From NCBI GenBank assembly GCA_017455205.1, contig JAFTBM010000008.1:1-38169 (forward strand): a DNA stretch of 38,169 bases. The letters are read 5' to 3'. Each line of letters begins with the position of its first letter. Position 1 is the first letter of the stretch. Under the pieces are notes generated by a model. It made no database searches, was not told where the DNA came from, and was given only the letters and a program-made list of their open reading frames with translations. Positions 17,045 through 26,297 of this stretch are shown here, one piece after another. The stretch comes from Bacteroidales bacterium. GTDB taxonomy: Bacteria; Bacteroidota; Bacteroidia; Bacteroidales; P3. A program made the position numbers and the translations under genes.

Positions 17045-17641
17045 ATGTACGAATACATTAAAGGACAGCTTGCCTCGCTTGAGCCTACCCAGGCGGTGGT
17101 GGATTGCGGAGGGGTGGGCTATCTGCTTGAGATTACGCTCAACACCTACGAGGCACTGCGGCGGGTCGAGGGGGAGCAGGTGAAACTATATGCCCACCAT
17201 GTGGTGCGTGAGGATGCGCAGCAGCTCTTCGGCTTCAGCGAGATGGCCGAGCGCGAGATGTTTAGGCTGCTGGTGGGGGTGAACGGTGTGGGAAATCAGA
17301 CGGCGAGGGTGATGCTTTCATCGCTGACGGTGGAGGAACTTCGGTCGGCCATACAGACGCAGGATGCCAAGAAGGTGCAGCGGGTGAAGGGAATAGGGGC
17401 GAAGACGGCGCAGCGCATTGTGTTGGAGCTGGCGGACAAGGTCGGTGTGGTGGGTGGAATGACTGCTGGCGTGGTGGTGCAGAGCAACCAGGCGCGGGAT
17501 GAAGCGATGTCGGCCTTGATGATGCTCGGTTTTGCGAAGCCAGCGGTGGAGAAGCTGCTGATGGGAAGCGACTGGGTGGGTGCAGATGGCACGCCGATGA
17601 CGGTGGAGGAGATAATAAAGGAGGGGTTGCAGCGGTTGTAG
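17045..17641 (+). CDS. ruvA: Holliday junction branch migration protein RuvA
   Basis: 198 aa, standard length. The N-terminal OB domain (MYEYIKGQLASL, VVDCGGVGYLLEIT), tandem helix-hairpin-helix region (NGVGNQTARVMLS, VKGIGAKTAQRIVLEL) and C-terminal domain III (EAMSALMMLGF) are all present. RuvA tetramers clamp Holliday junctions and load RuvB. ruvB and ruvC are not adjacent. It begins 7 nt after the lipoprotein gene and is probably cotranscribed with it. Confidence 0.96.
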   Translation: MYEYIKGQLASLEPTQAVVDCGGVGYLLEITLNTYEALRRVEGEQVKLYAHHVVREDAQQLFGFSEMAEREMFRLLVGVNGVGNQTARVMLSSLTVEELRSAIQTQDAKKVQRVKGIGAKTAQRIVLELADKVGVVGGMTAGVVVQSNQARDEAMSALMMLGFAKPAVEKLLMGSDWVGADGTPMTVEEIIKEGLQRL

Positions 17642-17650
17642 GAGCATTTA

Positions 17651-17682
17651 TTTGGCCATGTCGGGAAAATAGCGTAATTTTG
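17651..17682 (+). promoter_or_regulatory. Bacteroidetes-type promoter for etfBA
   Basis: TTTG (17651-17654), 20-nt spacer, TAATTTTG (17675-17682), a full match to the consensus. Transcription would begin around 17689, which rules out the in-frame ATG at 17685 and supports the etfB start at 17706, preceded by AAGGAG. Confidence 0.8.
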
Positions 17683-17705
17683 CAATGGATAAAAATAAGG
17701 AGAAA

Positions 17706-18575
17706 ATGAGTTTGAAGATTGTTGTGCTTGCCAAGCAAGTGCCTGACACGAGGAATGTTGGCAAGGATGCCATGACGGCGGAGGGGACGGTGAACCGTGC
17801 CGCACTGCCCGCCATTTTCAATCCCGAGGATTTGAACGCGCTGGAGCAGGCGCTTCGGATAAAGGACAAGGAGCCTGACACATTTGTGGGGGTGCTGACC
17901 ATGGGGCCGCCGCGGGCGGGAGAGATCATCCGCGAGGGGTTGTATCGTGGTGCCGACACTGGGTGGTTGCTGACCGACCGTCTGTTTGCGGGAGCCGACA
18001 CGCTGGCCACCAGTTATGCGTTGGCCACAGCGATAAAGAAGATAGGCGATGTGGATTTGGTGATTGGTGGGCGTCAGGCCATCGATGGCGACACGGCGCA
18101 GGTGGGGCCGCAGGTGGCACAGAAGTTGGGGTTGAACCAGGTAACCTACGCCGAGGAGATTGTGAACATAGAGGGTGGCAAGGCCACCATCCGCCGAATG
18201 ATTGACGGTGGGGTAGAGGTGGTGGAGGCTCCGCTGCCGCTGGTGGTAACGGTCAATGGGTCGGCAGCAGAATGCCGTCCGCAGAATGCCAAGTTGGTGA
18301 TGAAGTATAAGTATGCCGCCTGTCCGCTGGAGGTAGCGGAGGGCGACCAGCGCAAGGGTCTGCGAGAGCAGCGCCCCGAGCTGACGCTGACGCAATGGAG
18401 TGTGGCAGATGTGGAGGGGGATGCTGCACAATGTGGCATGAGCGGAAGCCCAACGAAGGTGAAGGAGGTGCAGAGCATCGCCTTCCAGGCGAAGGAGAGC
18501 AAGACGCTGACGGCCTCGGATGCCGACATCGATGGCCTCGTCAAAGAATTGTTGAACGATAAAATCATTGGCTGA
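17706..18575 (+). CDS. etfB: Electron transfer flavoprotein beta subunit
   Basis: 289 aa beginning MSLKIVVLAKQVPDT, the usual EtfB start, with an AAGGAG ribosome site upstream. Typical motifs include NPEDLNALEQALR, GRQAIDGDTAQVGPQVA and the C-terminal AMP-binding core. With EtfA it forms the heterodimer that carries electrons from acyl-CoA or similar dehydrogenases. No dehydrogenase gene is adjacent. The stop shares one base with the etfA ATG. Confidence 0.95.
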   Translation: MSLKIVVLAKQVPDTRNVGKDAMTAEGTVNRAALPAIFNPEDLNALEQALRIKDKEPDTFVGVLTMGPPRAGEIIREGLYRGADTGWLLTDRLFAGADTLATSYALATAIKKIGDVDLVIGGRQAIDGDTAQVGPQVAQKLGLNQVTYAEEIVNIEGGKATIRRMIDGGVEVVEAPLPLVVTVNGSAAECRPQNAKLVMKYKYAACPLEVAEGDQRKGLREQRPELTLTQWSVADVEGDAAQCGMSGSPTKVKEVQSIAFQAKESKTLTASDADIDGLVKELLNDKIIG

Positions 18576-19600
18576 TGAAGAACAATGTGTTTGTATACGT
18601 GGAGTTGGAGGGAAGCGAGGTGCGCGAGGTGAGCCAGGAATTGCTGACCAAAGGGCGCAAGTTGGCTAATGAGCTTGGTGTGGAGCTTCATGCAGTGGCC
18701 ATCGGTAGTGGCATCAAAGGTAAGGTAGAGAGCCAGGTGTTGCCCTACGGTGTGGACAAGTTGTATGTTTTCGACGGCGAGGGGTTGTTCCCCTACACCT
18801 CGGCACCGCACACAGATATAGTGGTGAACCTCTTTCGCGAAGAGCAGCCACAGGTCTGCTTGATGGGCGCCACGGTGATTGGTCGGGATTTGGGACCGCG
18901 GGTGTCGTCGAGCTTGACCAGCGGCTTAACGGCAGATTGCACGCAGCTTGAGATTGGTCCGTATGAGGATAAGAAGAGTGGGAAGACCTATAGTCAGCTG
19001 CTCTACCAGATACGGCCTGCGTTTGGGGGCAATATAGTAGCCACGATTGTCAATCCAGACCATCGTCCGCAGATGGCCACGGTGAGGAGTGGAGTGATGC
19101 AGAAGGCGGTGTATGAGGGCGAATGTCGGAAAGAGGTGGTCTATCCGGAGGTGAGTCAGTACGTCTCGGCGGAGGCATTTGCAGTGAAGGTGCTGGATCA
19201 TCATGTGGAGGCTGCACGGCACAACCTGAAGGGTGCGGCCATTGTGGTGGCTGGAGGCTATGGTGTGGGGAGCAAGGAGGGTTTCGACAGCCTGTTTGAG
19301 TTGGCACATGTGCTTCACGGCGAGGTGGGGGGCAGTCGGGCGGCGGTGGATGCTGGCTGGATTGAGGCTGACCGTCAGATTGGTCAGACTGGTGTTACGG
19401 TACATCCCAAGGTGTACATCGCCTGTGGCATCAGTGGGCAGATTCAGCATATCGCTGGCATGCAGGATAGTGGCATCATCATCAGCATCAATACCGACCC
19501 CGAGGCTCCTATCAACAAGGTGGCCGATTATGTGATAACGGGCAGTGTGGAGGAGGTGGTGCCGAAGCTGATAAAGTACTACAAGCAGAATAGCCGATAG
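18575..19600 (+). CDS. etfA: Electron transfer flavoprotein alpha subunit
   Basis: 341 aa. The N-terminal domain starts MKNNVFVYVELEG. The C-terminal FAD-binding domain has GGYGVGSKEGF, GGSRAAVDAGW, QIGQTGVTVHPKVYIA and INTDPEAPI, all diagnostic for EtfA. It pairs with EtfB. The operon ends at a strong hairpin 18 nt downstream. Confidence 0.96.
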   Translation: MKNNVFVYVELEGSEVREVSQELLTKGRKLANELGVELHAVAIGSGIKGKVESQVLPYGVDKLYVFDGEGLFPYTSAPHTDIVVNLFREEQPQVCLMGATVIGRDLGPRVSSSLTSGLTADCTQLEIGPYEDKKSGKTYSQLLYQIRPAFGGNIVATIVNPDHRPQMATVRSGVMQKAVYEGECRKEVVYPEVSQYVSAEAFAVKVLDHHVEAARHNLKGAAIVVAGGYGVGSKEGFDSLFELAHVLHGEVGGSRAAVDAGWIEADRQIGQTGVTVHPKVYIACGISGQIQHIAGMQDSGIIISINTDPEAPINKVADYVITGSVEEVVPKLIKYYKQNSR

Positions 19601-19618
19601 ACTGTGTGGAAAGCATGA

Positions 19619-19655
19619 AAGAGAGGGAACTACCGATGGGGTGGTTCCCTCTCTT
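19619..19655. terminator. Terminator between convergent etfA and hydrolase genes
   Basis: AAGAGAGGGAAC (19619-19630) pairs perfectly with GTTCCCTCTCTT (19644-19655). The plus-strand flank CTTCTTGTT is T-rich. It can serve etfA and, less clearly, the convergent hydrolase gene ending at 19681. Confidence 0.85.
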
Positions 19656-19680
19656 CTTGTTAGGCGGACTGGACGGGGAA

Positions 19681-20493
19681 TTAGCGGGTGTAGCAGGCGT
19701 GGACGAAGTTGGCCAAGCGTGGTTTGACGTAGCTTTGAGCTTCGAGGAAAGCCATGTGGCCTACGTTGTCGAGCAGGTGGATTTCGGAGCGAGGGGGAAT
19801 CATGGCCCCGCTGACGGCCAGTTCGAGTGGGATGCGGTTGTCGTTTTTGCCGTAGACGAATAGGACGGGGTAGGGGATGGATTGCAGCAGAGCGATGTGC
19901 GATTGGCGCTGAGCCATGCCTTGCTGTGCAGCGATGACGGATTCGGTGGTGGTCTTGAGGCATTGCTGCTGGAGGTCGCTGATTTCGTGGGAGAGGATGG
20001 CACGGTTGGTGTCATGGAAGAGTTCGGGGATGGTTTTCACGACGTGGGCGGCTTTGTTGGCACGAGCGTCCTGGCAGATTTGCTCGCGTTGTTGGCGATG
20101 CTCGGGGGTGTCGGCAAAGGCGTGGGAGTTGATTAGGCCGAGGCCGCATAGGCTTTGCGGAAATTGGTTGGCGAAGGAGAGGGCTACATAGCCACCCATA
20201 GAGTGGCCGACCATCACGCAGCGGTTGATGCCCACTTCAACCAGGGCGGATCTTACCACGCGAGCCATGAAGTCCATCGTGTGGATGTCGCAAAAGTTGT
20301 CGGTGAAGCCGTGCCCTGGAAGGTCAATGGTGATGATGCGGAGGTGGTTCATGTAGGTTATCACATAGGGGCTCCAGACGTCGAGGCTTTGCAGGTAGCC
20401 GTGTAGGAGGACGAGGGTGTGGGGGTTGTCTCTGCCTTCGTCGCGGTAGTGGACTGTGCGTCCATCAACGGTCAGGGTGCGGTGCTGTTCCAT
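19681..20493 (-). CDS. Alpha/beta hydrolase
   Basis: 270 aa from ATG at 20493 (MEQHRTLTVDGRTVHYRDEG), where the fold begins; the open frame upstream overlaps the PD40-OmpA gene. The oxyanion region is LVLLHGYLQS, the nucleophile elbow GHSMGGYVALS and the C-terminal histidine region LDNVGHMAFLE, so a full Ser-Asp-His triad is likely. Substrate cannot be predicted. It follows the PD40-OmpA gene by 34 nt. Confidence 0.88.
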   Translation of the reverse strand: MEQHRTLTVDGRTVHYRDEGRDNPHTLVLLHGYLQSLDVWSPYVITYMNHLRIITIDLPGHGFTDNFCDIHTMDFMARVVRSALVEVGINRCVMVGHSMGGYVALSFANQFPQSLCGLGLINSHAFADTPEHRQQREQICQDARANKAAHVVKTIPELFHDTNRAILSHEISDLQQQCLKTTTESVIAAQQGMAQRQSHIALLQSIPYPVLFVYGKNDNRIPLELAVSGAMIPPRSEIHLLDNVGHMAFLEAQSYVKPRLANFVHACYTR

Positions 20494-20527
20494 GGTGAGT
20501 GGTTTGATTGGTGATTCGACTGCAAGA

Positions 20528-23293
20528 TTATTTTTCGCGGAAGCGGATGGAGACGCCCGAGTGGCCGTCCTTTTTGGCATTGACATTGCCGTAGGCGGAG
20601 ATGCTGATGCGTGCTTCATCGATACCAGCGAGAACGAGTTTATTGCGTAGGGCGTGGCCGCGTTTGAGGGAGAGGTTGTAGCAGTAGGTGTCGTCGTGGC
20701 CAGCAACGTTGATTGCGAATTCGATGACGGCATCGGGGGTGTTGTTGAGGAATTGTGCGATTTGCTCCATTTGCAACTGGGCAATGGGTTTGATTTTGTC
20801 GGAGTTTTCCTCGAAGTCGATAACTGGCAAGGGGAGCGGTTTGTCCATAGCGACAAGCACGGGGAAGGTGTAGCCTTTGAGCTTTTCGGTGTTTTTGGTG
20901 TGGGCATCAATGATGATGGCAGGGACGAAGTAAATGCCCGCATCACCGAGGACGGCGTAGCGTTTGTCCTTGTGGATGTTGAGGCTGACCGAGTGGTTTT
21001 CACCAGAGCATTCAACCACTTGGGTGATGTTTTGCTGGATGAGGTCGGCGAGGCGGACACGGAAGAGGTGGTCGTTCATGCCGAGGACGTCAAGATTGTA
21101 GGTGAGGTAGGGGCTTGCGGCACTATGTTGGGCGGGGAAGGAGTAGCAGGAATAGCGTCCGAGCATATAGTTGGAGGTCATAATGAGGGTGCGTTCATCG
21201 GTGCCAAATCCGATGGATGCTTCGCGGAAGCCAGTGTTGATTTCTTTGCCGATATTGACGGGAGTGGACCATTGTGTCCAGCTTTCGATATTGCTTCGGG
21301 TGGCCATGTAGATGTCGCCATAGCCGAGGCCACCGCGCCCGTCGGAGATGAAGTAGAGGGTTTTGAGGTTTTGGCTCAATATGGGGCTACGCTCGCTGTA
21401 AGGGGTGTTGATGGAGGTGCCGAGGTTGATGGCGGTGCCCCAGCCGTTTTGGGTGATGGGGATGAAGTAGAGGTCGGAAGCCAGGGCGGTGTCGCCGTGG
21501 AAGAGAGAGCTGGAGGGTTGGAGGTTTTGGCCGTTGGGGCGGTCGGAGGCCAGCAGGAGGCCGCTGCCATCGGGGAGCATGTAGGCATCGGTTTCCACAT
21601 AGTCGGTATTGACAGGGAATGGGGGGATGTCGGTTACGCGCCATTGGTTGCCGTCCTTTTCTGCAATCCAGATGTCGCCTGCACTGCCGAGGAGCATGTG
21701 AGTGCCATCGGCGAAGAAGCCAAAGAGGGTGAGACCTTCATTGTCGGTGTTGGAGAAGGGTGCATCGCCAGTGGGTGTCCATTTGCCGTCCTGCTTTGTG
21801 GCGTAGCAGATGCGGTGGCTCGAGCCATTGATACGGGTGTAGTAGAGGCGACCGTCGGCAGCGTTGAAGGAGGGGTTTTGGATGTCGTAGGTGGCGGTCA
21901 GGGTGGTGGTGGGCGTAGTGTTTGATTGTGGGGATGCGAGCAGGGCTTTCAACTCTTCGTACTCGCTTTGGGATACACTTTCAAAGCAGATGTCGAATTG
22001 CTTGATGCGGTCGAGGGCGGCGCGATAGTTGCGGCTGGTTATCAGCGACTGAATCATGCGCTGGAGGGGAACAAATGCGATGCGCTTGCCCATCATTTGG
22101 CGGACGTAGGATGCGTACTTATTGTAGTCCACTTCAATGAAGTCTTCCATAAGGTTGATGGCATCGATTTGGTCGGCACGTTCAAGGTCGGTTTCGGCGG
22201 CACGCTTGTAGGGGAATTTGGGGTGGGCTGCGAGGAAGGCACGGATGGGGGCGGCGTTGCCCTCTTCGGCGTGCCAGGCGTAGTAGCGGCTGTAGACTTC
22301 GTTGTAGTAGGGGTCGTCGGGGTAGCGGTCGATGTAGAGTTGTGCGGCCTCGATATTTCGATGGTTGAAGATGAGGTTGCGCAGTTGAGCGAGTGCACTA
22401 TCGGCGAGGGTATTGTCGGCATTGGAGTCAATGAAGTCGGCGTATTGGCGGGCAGTGTGCAGGGAGGCGTATTCCACTTGCAACAAGGTAGATAGGCGTT
22501 GGCGAGCTTGGAGGTGTTCGTCGCTGGTTGGGTAGCGATGGAGGAAGGTGTTGTAGGCTTTTACAGTATTGGTGCGGCTGGCAATGGCGTAGGCCAGGCG
22601 ACTTTTCTGCTTCTCGGCTGCACGTTGCACCGAGGGGCTCAAGGCGTAAGCTGCCGCGATGGTGTCGGCATCTTCCTCGGTGGCCACGCCTTCAAACAGA
22701 CTGGGGGCTATCTTCGACAGGCGTACCTCCATTTGTTCGGCCTCTTGGGTGTTGGGATAGTTGTTGATGAAGTGGTAGAAAGCTTCGGGAGTGCCTTTTT
22801 TTAGGTCTTCATCGTAGACTTGATTGATGCGCCGTTGGCGTAGCAGGCGCACGAGTTCGAAGTTGATGCCAAAGGCATCGAGGTAGGTGTCAAGTTCGGT
22901 CTGCGACATATCGGTACGCACCTCCAGTGTATTGTAGGCAGCATCGCAGATGGCTTGCTTGGTCTGGCGGATGGAGGTGAGGGTGATATTCTTGCGCGCC
23001 AGGCGTGTCAGCTCGCCGAATTTGTTTTTGTCCAGCAAAGTGATATGGCATTCCTCGGCACGCTGGATGTATTTCATTGCCATCGGGAGGTTGCGCATGG
23101 GGTGGGTGTTGTCGAAGTAGAATTGAGCCATATCGAACAGCACTTCAACGTCGGTGGGACTCTTGGCGTAGGCTTTGCTCAATTTGGTGAAGCGCGACTC
23201 GTAGTCGGAGTTGTCCTCGTTGAGTTGCACCTGCGCGTTGGCGGTGAGTATAAGTGTCAGCAGGCTGAATACTATGGTTATTGTTCGTTTCAT
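20528..23293 (-). CDS. Large TPR / PD40 beta-propeller / OmpA-domain envelope protein
   Basis: 921 aa. A signal peptide (MKRTITIVFSLLTLILTANA) is followed by a long helical TPR-like region (about 25-430). A PD40/WD40-like propeller spans about 470-720 (NPSFNAADGRLYYT, TLYFISDGRGGLGYGDIYMA). The C-terminal OmpA-like domain has VAGHDDTYCYNLSLKRG and YGNVNAKKDG, keeping the Asp and Arg positions that bind peptidoglycan. This order recalls PorE-type type IX secretion accessory proteins and the broader PD40-OmpA group. Which of the two applies cannot be settled here. It is second to last in a minus-strand operon with a small exported protein and a glycosyltransferase. Confidence 0.85.
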   Translation of the reverse strand: MKRTITIVFSLLTLILTANAQVQLNEDNSDYESRFTKLSKAYAKSPTDVEVLFDMAQFYFDNTHPMRNLPMAMKYIQRAEECHITLLDKNKFGELTRLARKNITLTSIRQTKQAICDAAYNTLEVRTDMSQTELDTYLDAFGINFELVRLLRQRRINQVYDEDLKKGTPEAFYHFINNYPNTQEAEQMEVRLSKIAPSLFEGVATEEDADTIAAAYALSPSVQRAAEKQKSRLAYAIASRTNTVKAYNTFLHRYPTSDEHLQARQRLSTLLQVEYASLHTARQYADFIDSNADNTLADSALAQLRNLIFNHRNIEAAQLYIDRYPDDPYYNEVYSRYYAWHAEEGNAAPIRAFLAAHPKFPYKRAAETDLERADQIDAINLMEDFIEVDYNKYASYVRQMMGKRIAFVPLQRMIQSLITSRNYRAALDRIKQFDICFESVSQSEYEELKALLASPQSNTTPTTTLTATYDIQNPSFNAADGRLYYTRINGSSHRICYATKQDGKWTPTGDAPFSNTDNEGLTLFGFFADGTHMLLGSAGDIWIAEKDGNQWRVTDIPPFPVNTDYVETDAYMLPDGSGLLLASDRPNGQNLQPSSSLFHGDTALASDLYFIPITQNGWGTAINLGTSINTPYSERSPILSQNLKTLYFISDGRGGLGYGDIYMATRSNIESWTQWSTPVNIGKEINTGFREASIGFGTDERTLIMTSNYMLGRYSCYSFPAQHSAASPYLTYNLDVLGMNDHLFRVRLADLIQQNITQVVECSGENHSVSLNIHKDKRYAVLGDAGIYFVPAIIIDAHTKNTEKLKGYTFPVLVAMDKPLPLPVIDFEENSDKIKPIAQLQMEQIAQFLNNTPDAVIEFAINVAGHDDTYCYNLSLKRGHALRNKLVLAGIDEARISISAYGNVNAKKDGHSGVSIRFREK

Positions 23294-23299
23294 AGTGGG

Positions 23300-23824
23300 T
23301 TATTTAAGCGTACCTAAAATGTCGTTGAACTCGAATTCCATCTCGTCGAAAGTGTCCTTGGTGGTTTCGAGGCGGAATTCCACAAAGGTTTTCTTGTCTT
23401 TGAAGTAGGTCATTAGGAAGAGGTAATCCTTTTGGTTGGAGGGGTTGGTGTAGGCACCTTTGTAGCCTATACCGCCCGAGGCGGGGAGGCCAGGACCTTT
23501 GGTGTATTCGTCAATTGACTGGTAGGGCTGTTGCATGTAGCGTTCGTAGACGAGGTCGTAGAGGTCGCCAGTGTAGTGATTATTGACGTAGATGCGGAGG
23601 AAGGGCAGGACGGTGTCGCCTTCGGTGTCTACGATGGCGTGGCCTATGTAGCAGTAAAGGTAGATGTCGGCACCATCGTCCACTTTGAATGTGCGCAGGT
23701 AGCGCCAGTCCTCTTGGTTGAGCCTGAATGTGATGCTTGTGTTGGGAATGCCCACTTGTGAGAAGGCCGCTATTGGCAGAAACATTACGGCTGCTATAGC
23801 CAGGGCTTGGATTATTTTTTTCAT
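23300..23824 (-). CDS. Small exported protein, unknown function
   Basis: 174 aa with a clear signal peptide (MKKIIQALAIAAVMFLPIAAFS). The mature part is beta-rich and acidic with many aromatic residues, no cysteine pair of note and no domain I recognise. It overlaps the glycosyltransferase gene by 4 nt upstream and ends 6 nt before the PD40-OmpA gene, so a shared envelope role is a reasonable guess. Confidence 0.75.
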   Translation of the reverse strand: MKKIIQALAIAAVMFLPIAAFSQVGIPNTSITFRLNQEDWRYLRTFKVDDGADIYLYCYIGHAIVDTEGDTVLPFLRIYVNNHYTGDLYDLVYERYMQQPYQSIDEYTKGPGLPASGGIGYKGAYTNPSNQKDYLFLMTYFKDKKTFVEFRLETTKDTFDEMEFEFNDILGTLK

Positions 23825-25023
23825 TGCTTTTCGATTATCCGATTGTAGAATGCCATCAGCTGTGAGGTAGTGGTGTGGAGGCTGTAGCGGTCTCGCACCA
23901 GCCGCTGTGCTGCCTCGCCGATATGGCGGCTATATTGGGTGTCTTCAATGCAACGGCGGACGCAGGAGGCAAACTCATCGGGGGTGTTGGCTATTAGTAT
24001 ATTTTCCCCATGGACATAGTCAATGCCTTGAGCTCCGATGCTGGTGGATATCACAGTTTTCCCCATGGCCATCGCTTCAATTATCTTAACCCTCATTCCA
24101 CTGCCGCTGAGCAGGGGAACTATGTTGATGTGCTTATCGGCGATGAATTCCTTTGCATCGGCCACCTCGCCGTGCATCTCCACCCCTTCCGCATCCTTCT
24201 GCATCATCTCGGCAGGCATCTTACGTCCAGCGAGGTGTAGTTTCGCTTGGGGGACAGCACGGTGTATGGTTGGCCACACCTCTTTCAGCAGCCAGTCTAC
24301 CGCCTCCTGGTTGGGCTTCCAGTCCATCGCTCCTATATGGTAGAGTGTGCGATTGTCCACCTTCTTGCTTGGACTATCGTTTACTTCAACGCCAATAGGC
24401 ACAACCTCTATCGGGCGGCGGCAGCCGTGACTTCGGAAGAAGTCGGCATCCTCCCTCGTGATGCAGGCCACCCCATCGCAATCGTTGATATGCTCCAACT
24501 CGTAGGCACGTAGGGCGAGGGCATCCTGCTTCAGTAGCCCCCTTCGCCAGCGGTTGGAGGTATGTGCTGCCATCCTTTGCCATATCAAGTGCTCCACGTT
24601 GTGTGCTCTTAATACAACGGGGGCATCAGAAAAGTGGCGGATGAGTGGGATGTAGGGCAAAAGGAAGAGACTCTCAATGTGTACTACATCGAAAGGCTCA
24701 TTTTGCAGTATTTCTTTGAGTTTCTGTCCAAATGCCTGGCTGACGTAGCGCTTCACGTGGTAGGAGTCGCCGCAAAGCGTATTGACGGCAGCGGGAAGTA
24801 TCTTGAAATCCAAATCCACCCTCACAGCCTCAATCTCCGTCTGTGCGAGGTAGTCGCTGGTAAGTGCCTCACGTTGGAATGGATGCTTGTCGGTCTCGAT
24901 GGTGAGAACCTTCACTTTGCACCCTGCCGAAAGCAGCCCTCGTGTGATGCTGTCCATAGCCATCGTCCCCCCATCCATGGTGGGGCGAGGTGGCTTGCTG
25001 CATAGCTGGAGGACTTTCATCAT
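23821..25023 (-). CDS. GT4-type glycosyltransferase
   Basis: 400 aa. The N-terminal acceptor domain begins MMKVLQLCSKPPRPTMDGG. The donor domain has VVPIGVEV, GAMDWKPNQEAVDWL, and the GT4 E-x7-E region in GSGMRVKIIEAMAMGK. It should use an activated sugar, cytoplasmically, for glycan, LPS or glycoprotein synthesis; the acceptor is unknown. It is first in the four-gene minus-strand run ending at the hydrolase. The start could be either of two adjacent ATGs. Confidence 0.88.
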   Translation of the reverse strand: MMKVLQLCSKPPRPTMDGGTMAMDSITRGLLSAGCKVKVLTIETDKHPFQREALTSDYLAQTEIEAVRVDLDFKILPAAVNTLCGDSYHVKRYVSQAFGQKLKEILQNEPFDVVHIESLFLLPYIPLIRHFSDAPVVLRAHNVEHLIWQRMAAHTSNRWRRGLLKQDALALRAYELEHINDCDGVACITREDADFFRSHGCRRPIEVVPIGVEVNDSPSKKVDNRTLYHIGAMDWKPNQEAVDWLLKEVWPTIHRAVPQAKLHLAGRKMPAEMMQKDAEGVEMHGEVADAKEFIADKHINIVPLLSGSGMRVKIIEAMAMGKTVISTSIGAQGIDYVHGENILIANTPDEFASCVRRCIEDTQYSRHIGEAAQRLVRDRYSLHTTTSQLMAFYNRIIEKQ

Positions 25024-25086
25024 TTGGACAGAAACCTATCGTTACTTTTTGCTAACGTGGTGAGCATATATTTATTGCCCGATTGC

Positions 25087-26070
25087 CTATTCTTTGGGCA
25101 ACTGTCCAAATTTGGCTCCGTAGAGTTCGGTGCTTTCCATGATGTTGAGGAATGCCGAGGGGTCAATCTTGTGGAGGTTAGTCTTGAGTTTTACCATGTC
25201 GGCACGGTTGAGTGCAACGTAGACTACTTGTTTTTCTGCCCCCCGTATGAGGCTATGCCCCTCCATAAGGGTGCCTTCTTGATGAAGATCTTCCAGTAGG
25301 TAGGCACGCACGGCCTCCGCGTTGGTGGTAACTATCAGCACTGTCTTGTACCCTTTCATGCCGTCCACCACCAAGTCGATTAGTTTTCCCTCGATAAAGA
25401 TAATCACCAGCGAGTATATCGGCAACTTAATCTGCCCAAAGGCTACAAAGGTGGTCAGCGTAATCAGCCCGTCCACTATCATCACCAGTGTGCCGAGCGA
25501 TATCTTGGTGTATTTGTGGAGTATCATCGAGATGATGTCACTTCCCCCACTGGTGGCTCCAGAGCGGAATATCAGGCCGATAGCCACGCCATATATCACG
25601 CCCGAGACCAGCGTGTTGAGCACATAGTCGGGGACGAAGCATCGCAGCATAGCTCCCTCCATGAGTTCCTGTCCAGGTATGGCCACCAGGTCAGTCATCT
25701 CCCTGCTGTAGATGTGCTGCATGATGCCTTCGTGGATAACGGGGTCATACCCCCAAATGTGCTTCTCCATGAGGTAGGTGAAGAGGTTCATGCAGATAAT
25801 CGATACTATCGTCTTCACCCCAAACCGAGGGCCGAGAATGATGAAGCCAATAATCAGCAGCGGTATCTCCATGCAGAGGTTATAGTAGGTGATGCCCCAC
25901 GGGTGGAGTGCGTTGAAGACGTTGCTCAAGCCGAATGTCCCTCCTGGTGCCATGTGGTAGGGATTGACAAACATCACATCGGCGATGGCAAACAACGCAC
26001 TGCCAACCACTATAAGTGCGTATGCCACAACCTCTTTCTTCCAGCCTGTCTTGATGTCGAAGGTCTTCAT
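25087..26070 (-). CDS. YitT family integral membrane protein
   Basis: 327 aa from ATG at 26070 (MKTFDIKTGWKKEVV); an upstream start would overlap the promoter motif. Five to six hydrophobic segments include YALIVVGSALFAIADVMFVNP and the family motifs APGGTFGLSNV and FRSGATSGGSDIIS. A C-terminal soluble DUF2179 domain holds the VLIVTTNAEAV and GTLMEGHSLIRG segments. The family is widespread but uncharacterised in transport terms. Confidence 0.9.
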   Translation of the reverse strand: MKTFDIKTGWKKEVVAYALIVVGSALFAIADVMFVNPYHMAPGGTFGLSNVFNALHPWGITYYNLCMEIPLLIIGFIILGPRFGVKTIVSIICMNLFTYLMEKHIWGYDPVIHEGIMQHIYSREMTDLVAIPGQELMEGAMLRCFVPDYVLNTLVSGVIYGVAIGLIFRSGATSGGSDIISMILHKYTKISLGTLVMIVDGLITLTTFVAFGQIKLPIYSLVIIFIEGKLIDLVVDGMKGYKTVLIVTTNAEAVRAYLLEDLHQEGTLMEGHSLIRGAEKQVVYVALNRADMVKLKTNLHKIDPSAFLNIMESTELYGAKFGQLPKE

Positions 26071-26100
26071 ATTGGCTTCTTTTGTTGCAAAAATCTGTTG

Positions 26101-26108
26101 CAAATTTA
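26101..26108 (-). promoter_or_regulatory. -7 motif upstream of the YitT gene
   Basis: The minus strand reads TAAATTTG (TAnnTTTG), 30 nt before the chosen ATG. No convincing -33 box. Confidence 0.5.
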
Positions 26109-26151
26109 CAAACTATTTCTCACTTGTGCAACCCCACTTGTCCTGTCAATC

Positions 26152-26185
26152 AAAAAAGCCTGCGGCCATTCGACCTCAGGCTTTT
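26152..26185 (-). terminator. Intrinsic terminator of tRNA-His
   Basis: AAAAGCCTG (26154-26162) pairs with CAGGCTTTT (26177-26185). On the minus strand the stem runs into a six-T tract. It begins directly after the tRNA 3' end at 26187. Confidence 0.85.
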
Positions 26186-26186
26186 G

Positions 26187-26261
26187 GGTGGGAGGTGGGG
26201 CTCGAACCCACGACCTCCAGATCCACAATCTGGCGCTCTAACCAGCTGAACTACGCCCACC
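26187..26261 (-). tRNA. tRNA-His (anticodon GTG)
   Basis: The minus strand folds as a cloverleaf. The anticodon arm is CCAGA-TTGTGGA-TCTGG (anticodon GTG) and the T arm GTGGG-TTCGAGC-CCCAC. The acceptor GTGGGCG pairs with CTCCCAC with one C-T mismatch at pair 6-67. A G at 26261 (position -1) faces C73 at 26187, the identity element of tRNA-His. CCA is not fully encoded. Confidence 0.95.
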
Positions 26262-26297
26262 ATACTCAACAGAGTATTTCTCCGCTGAAAACGTCTG

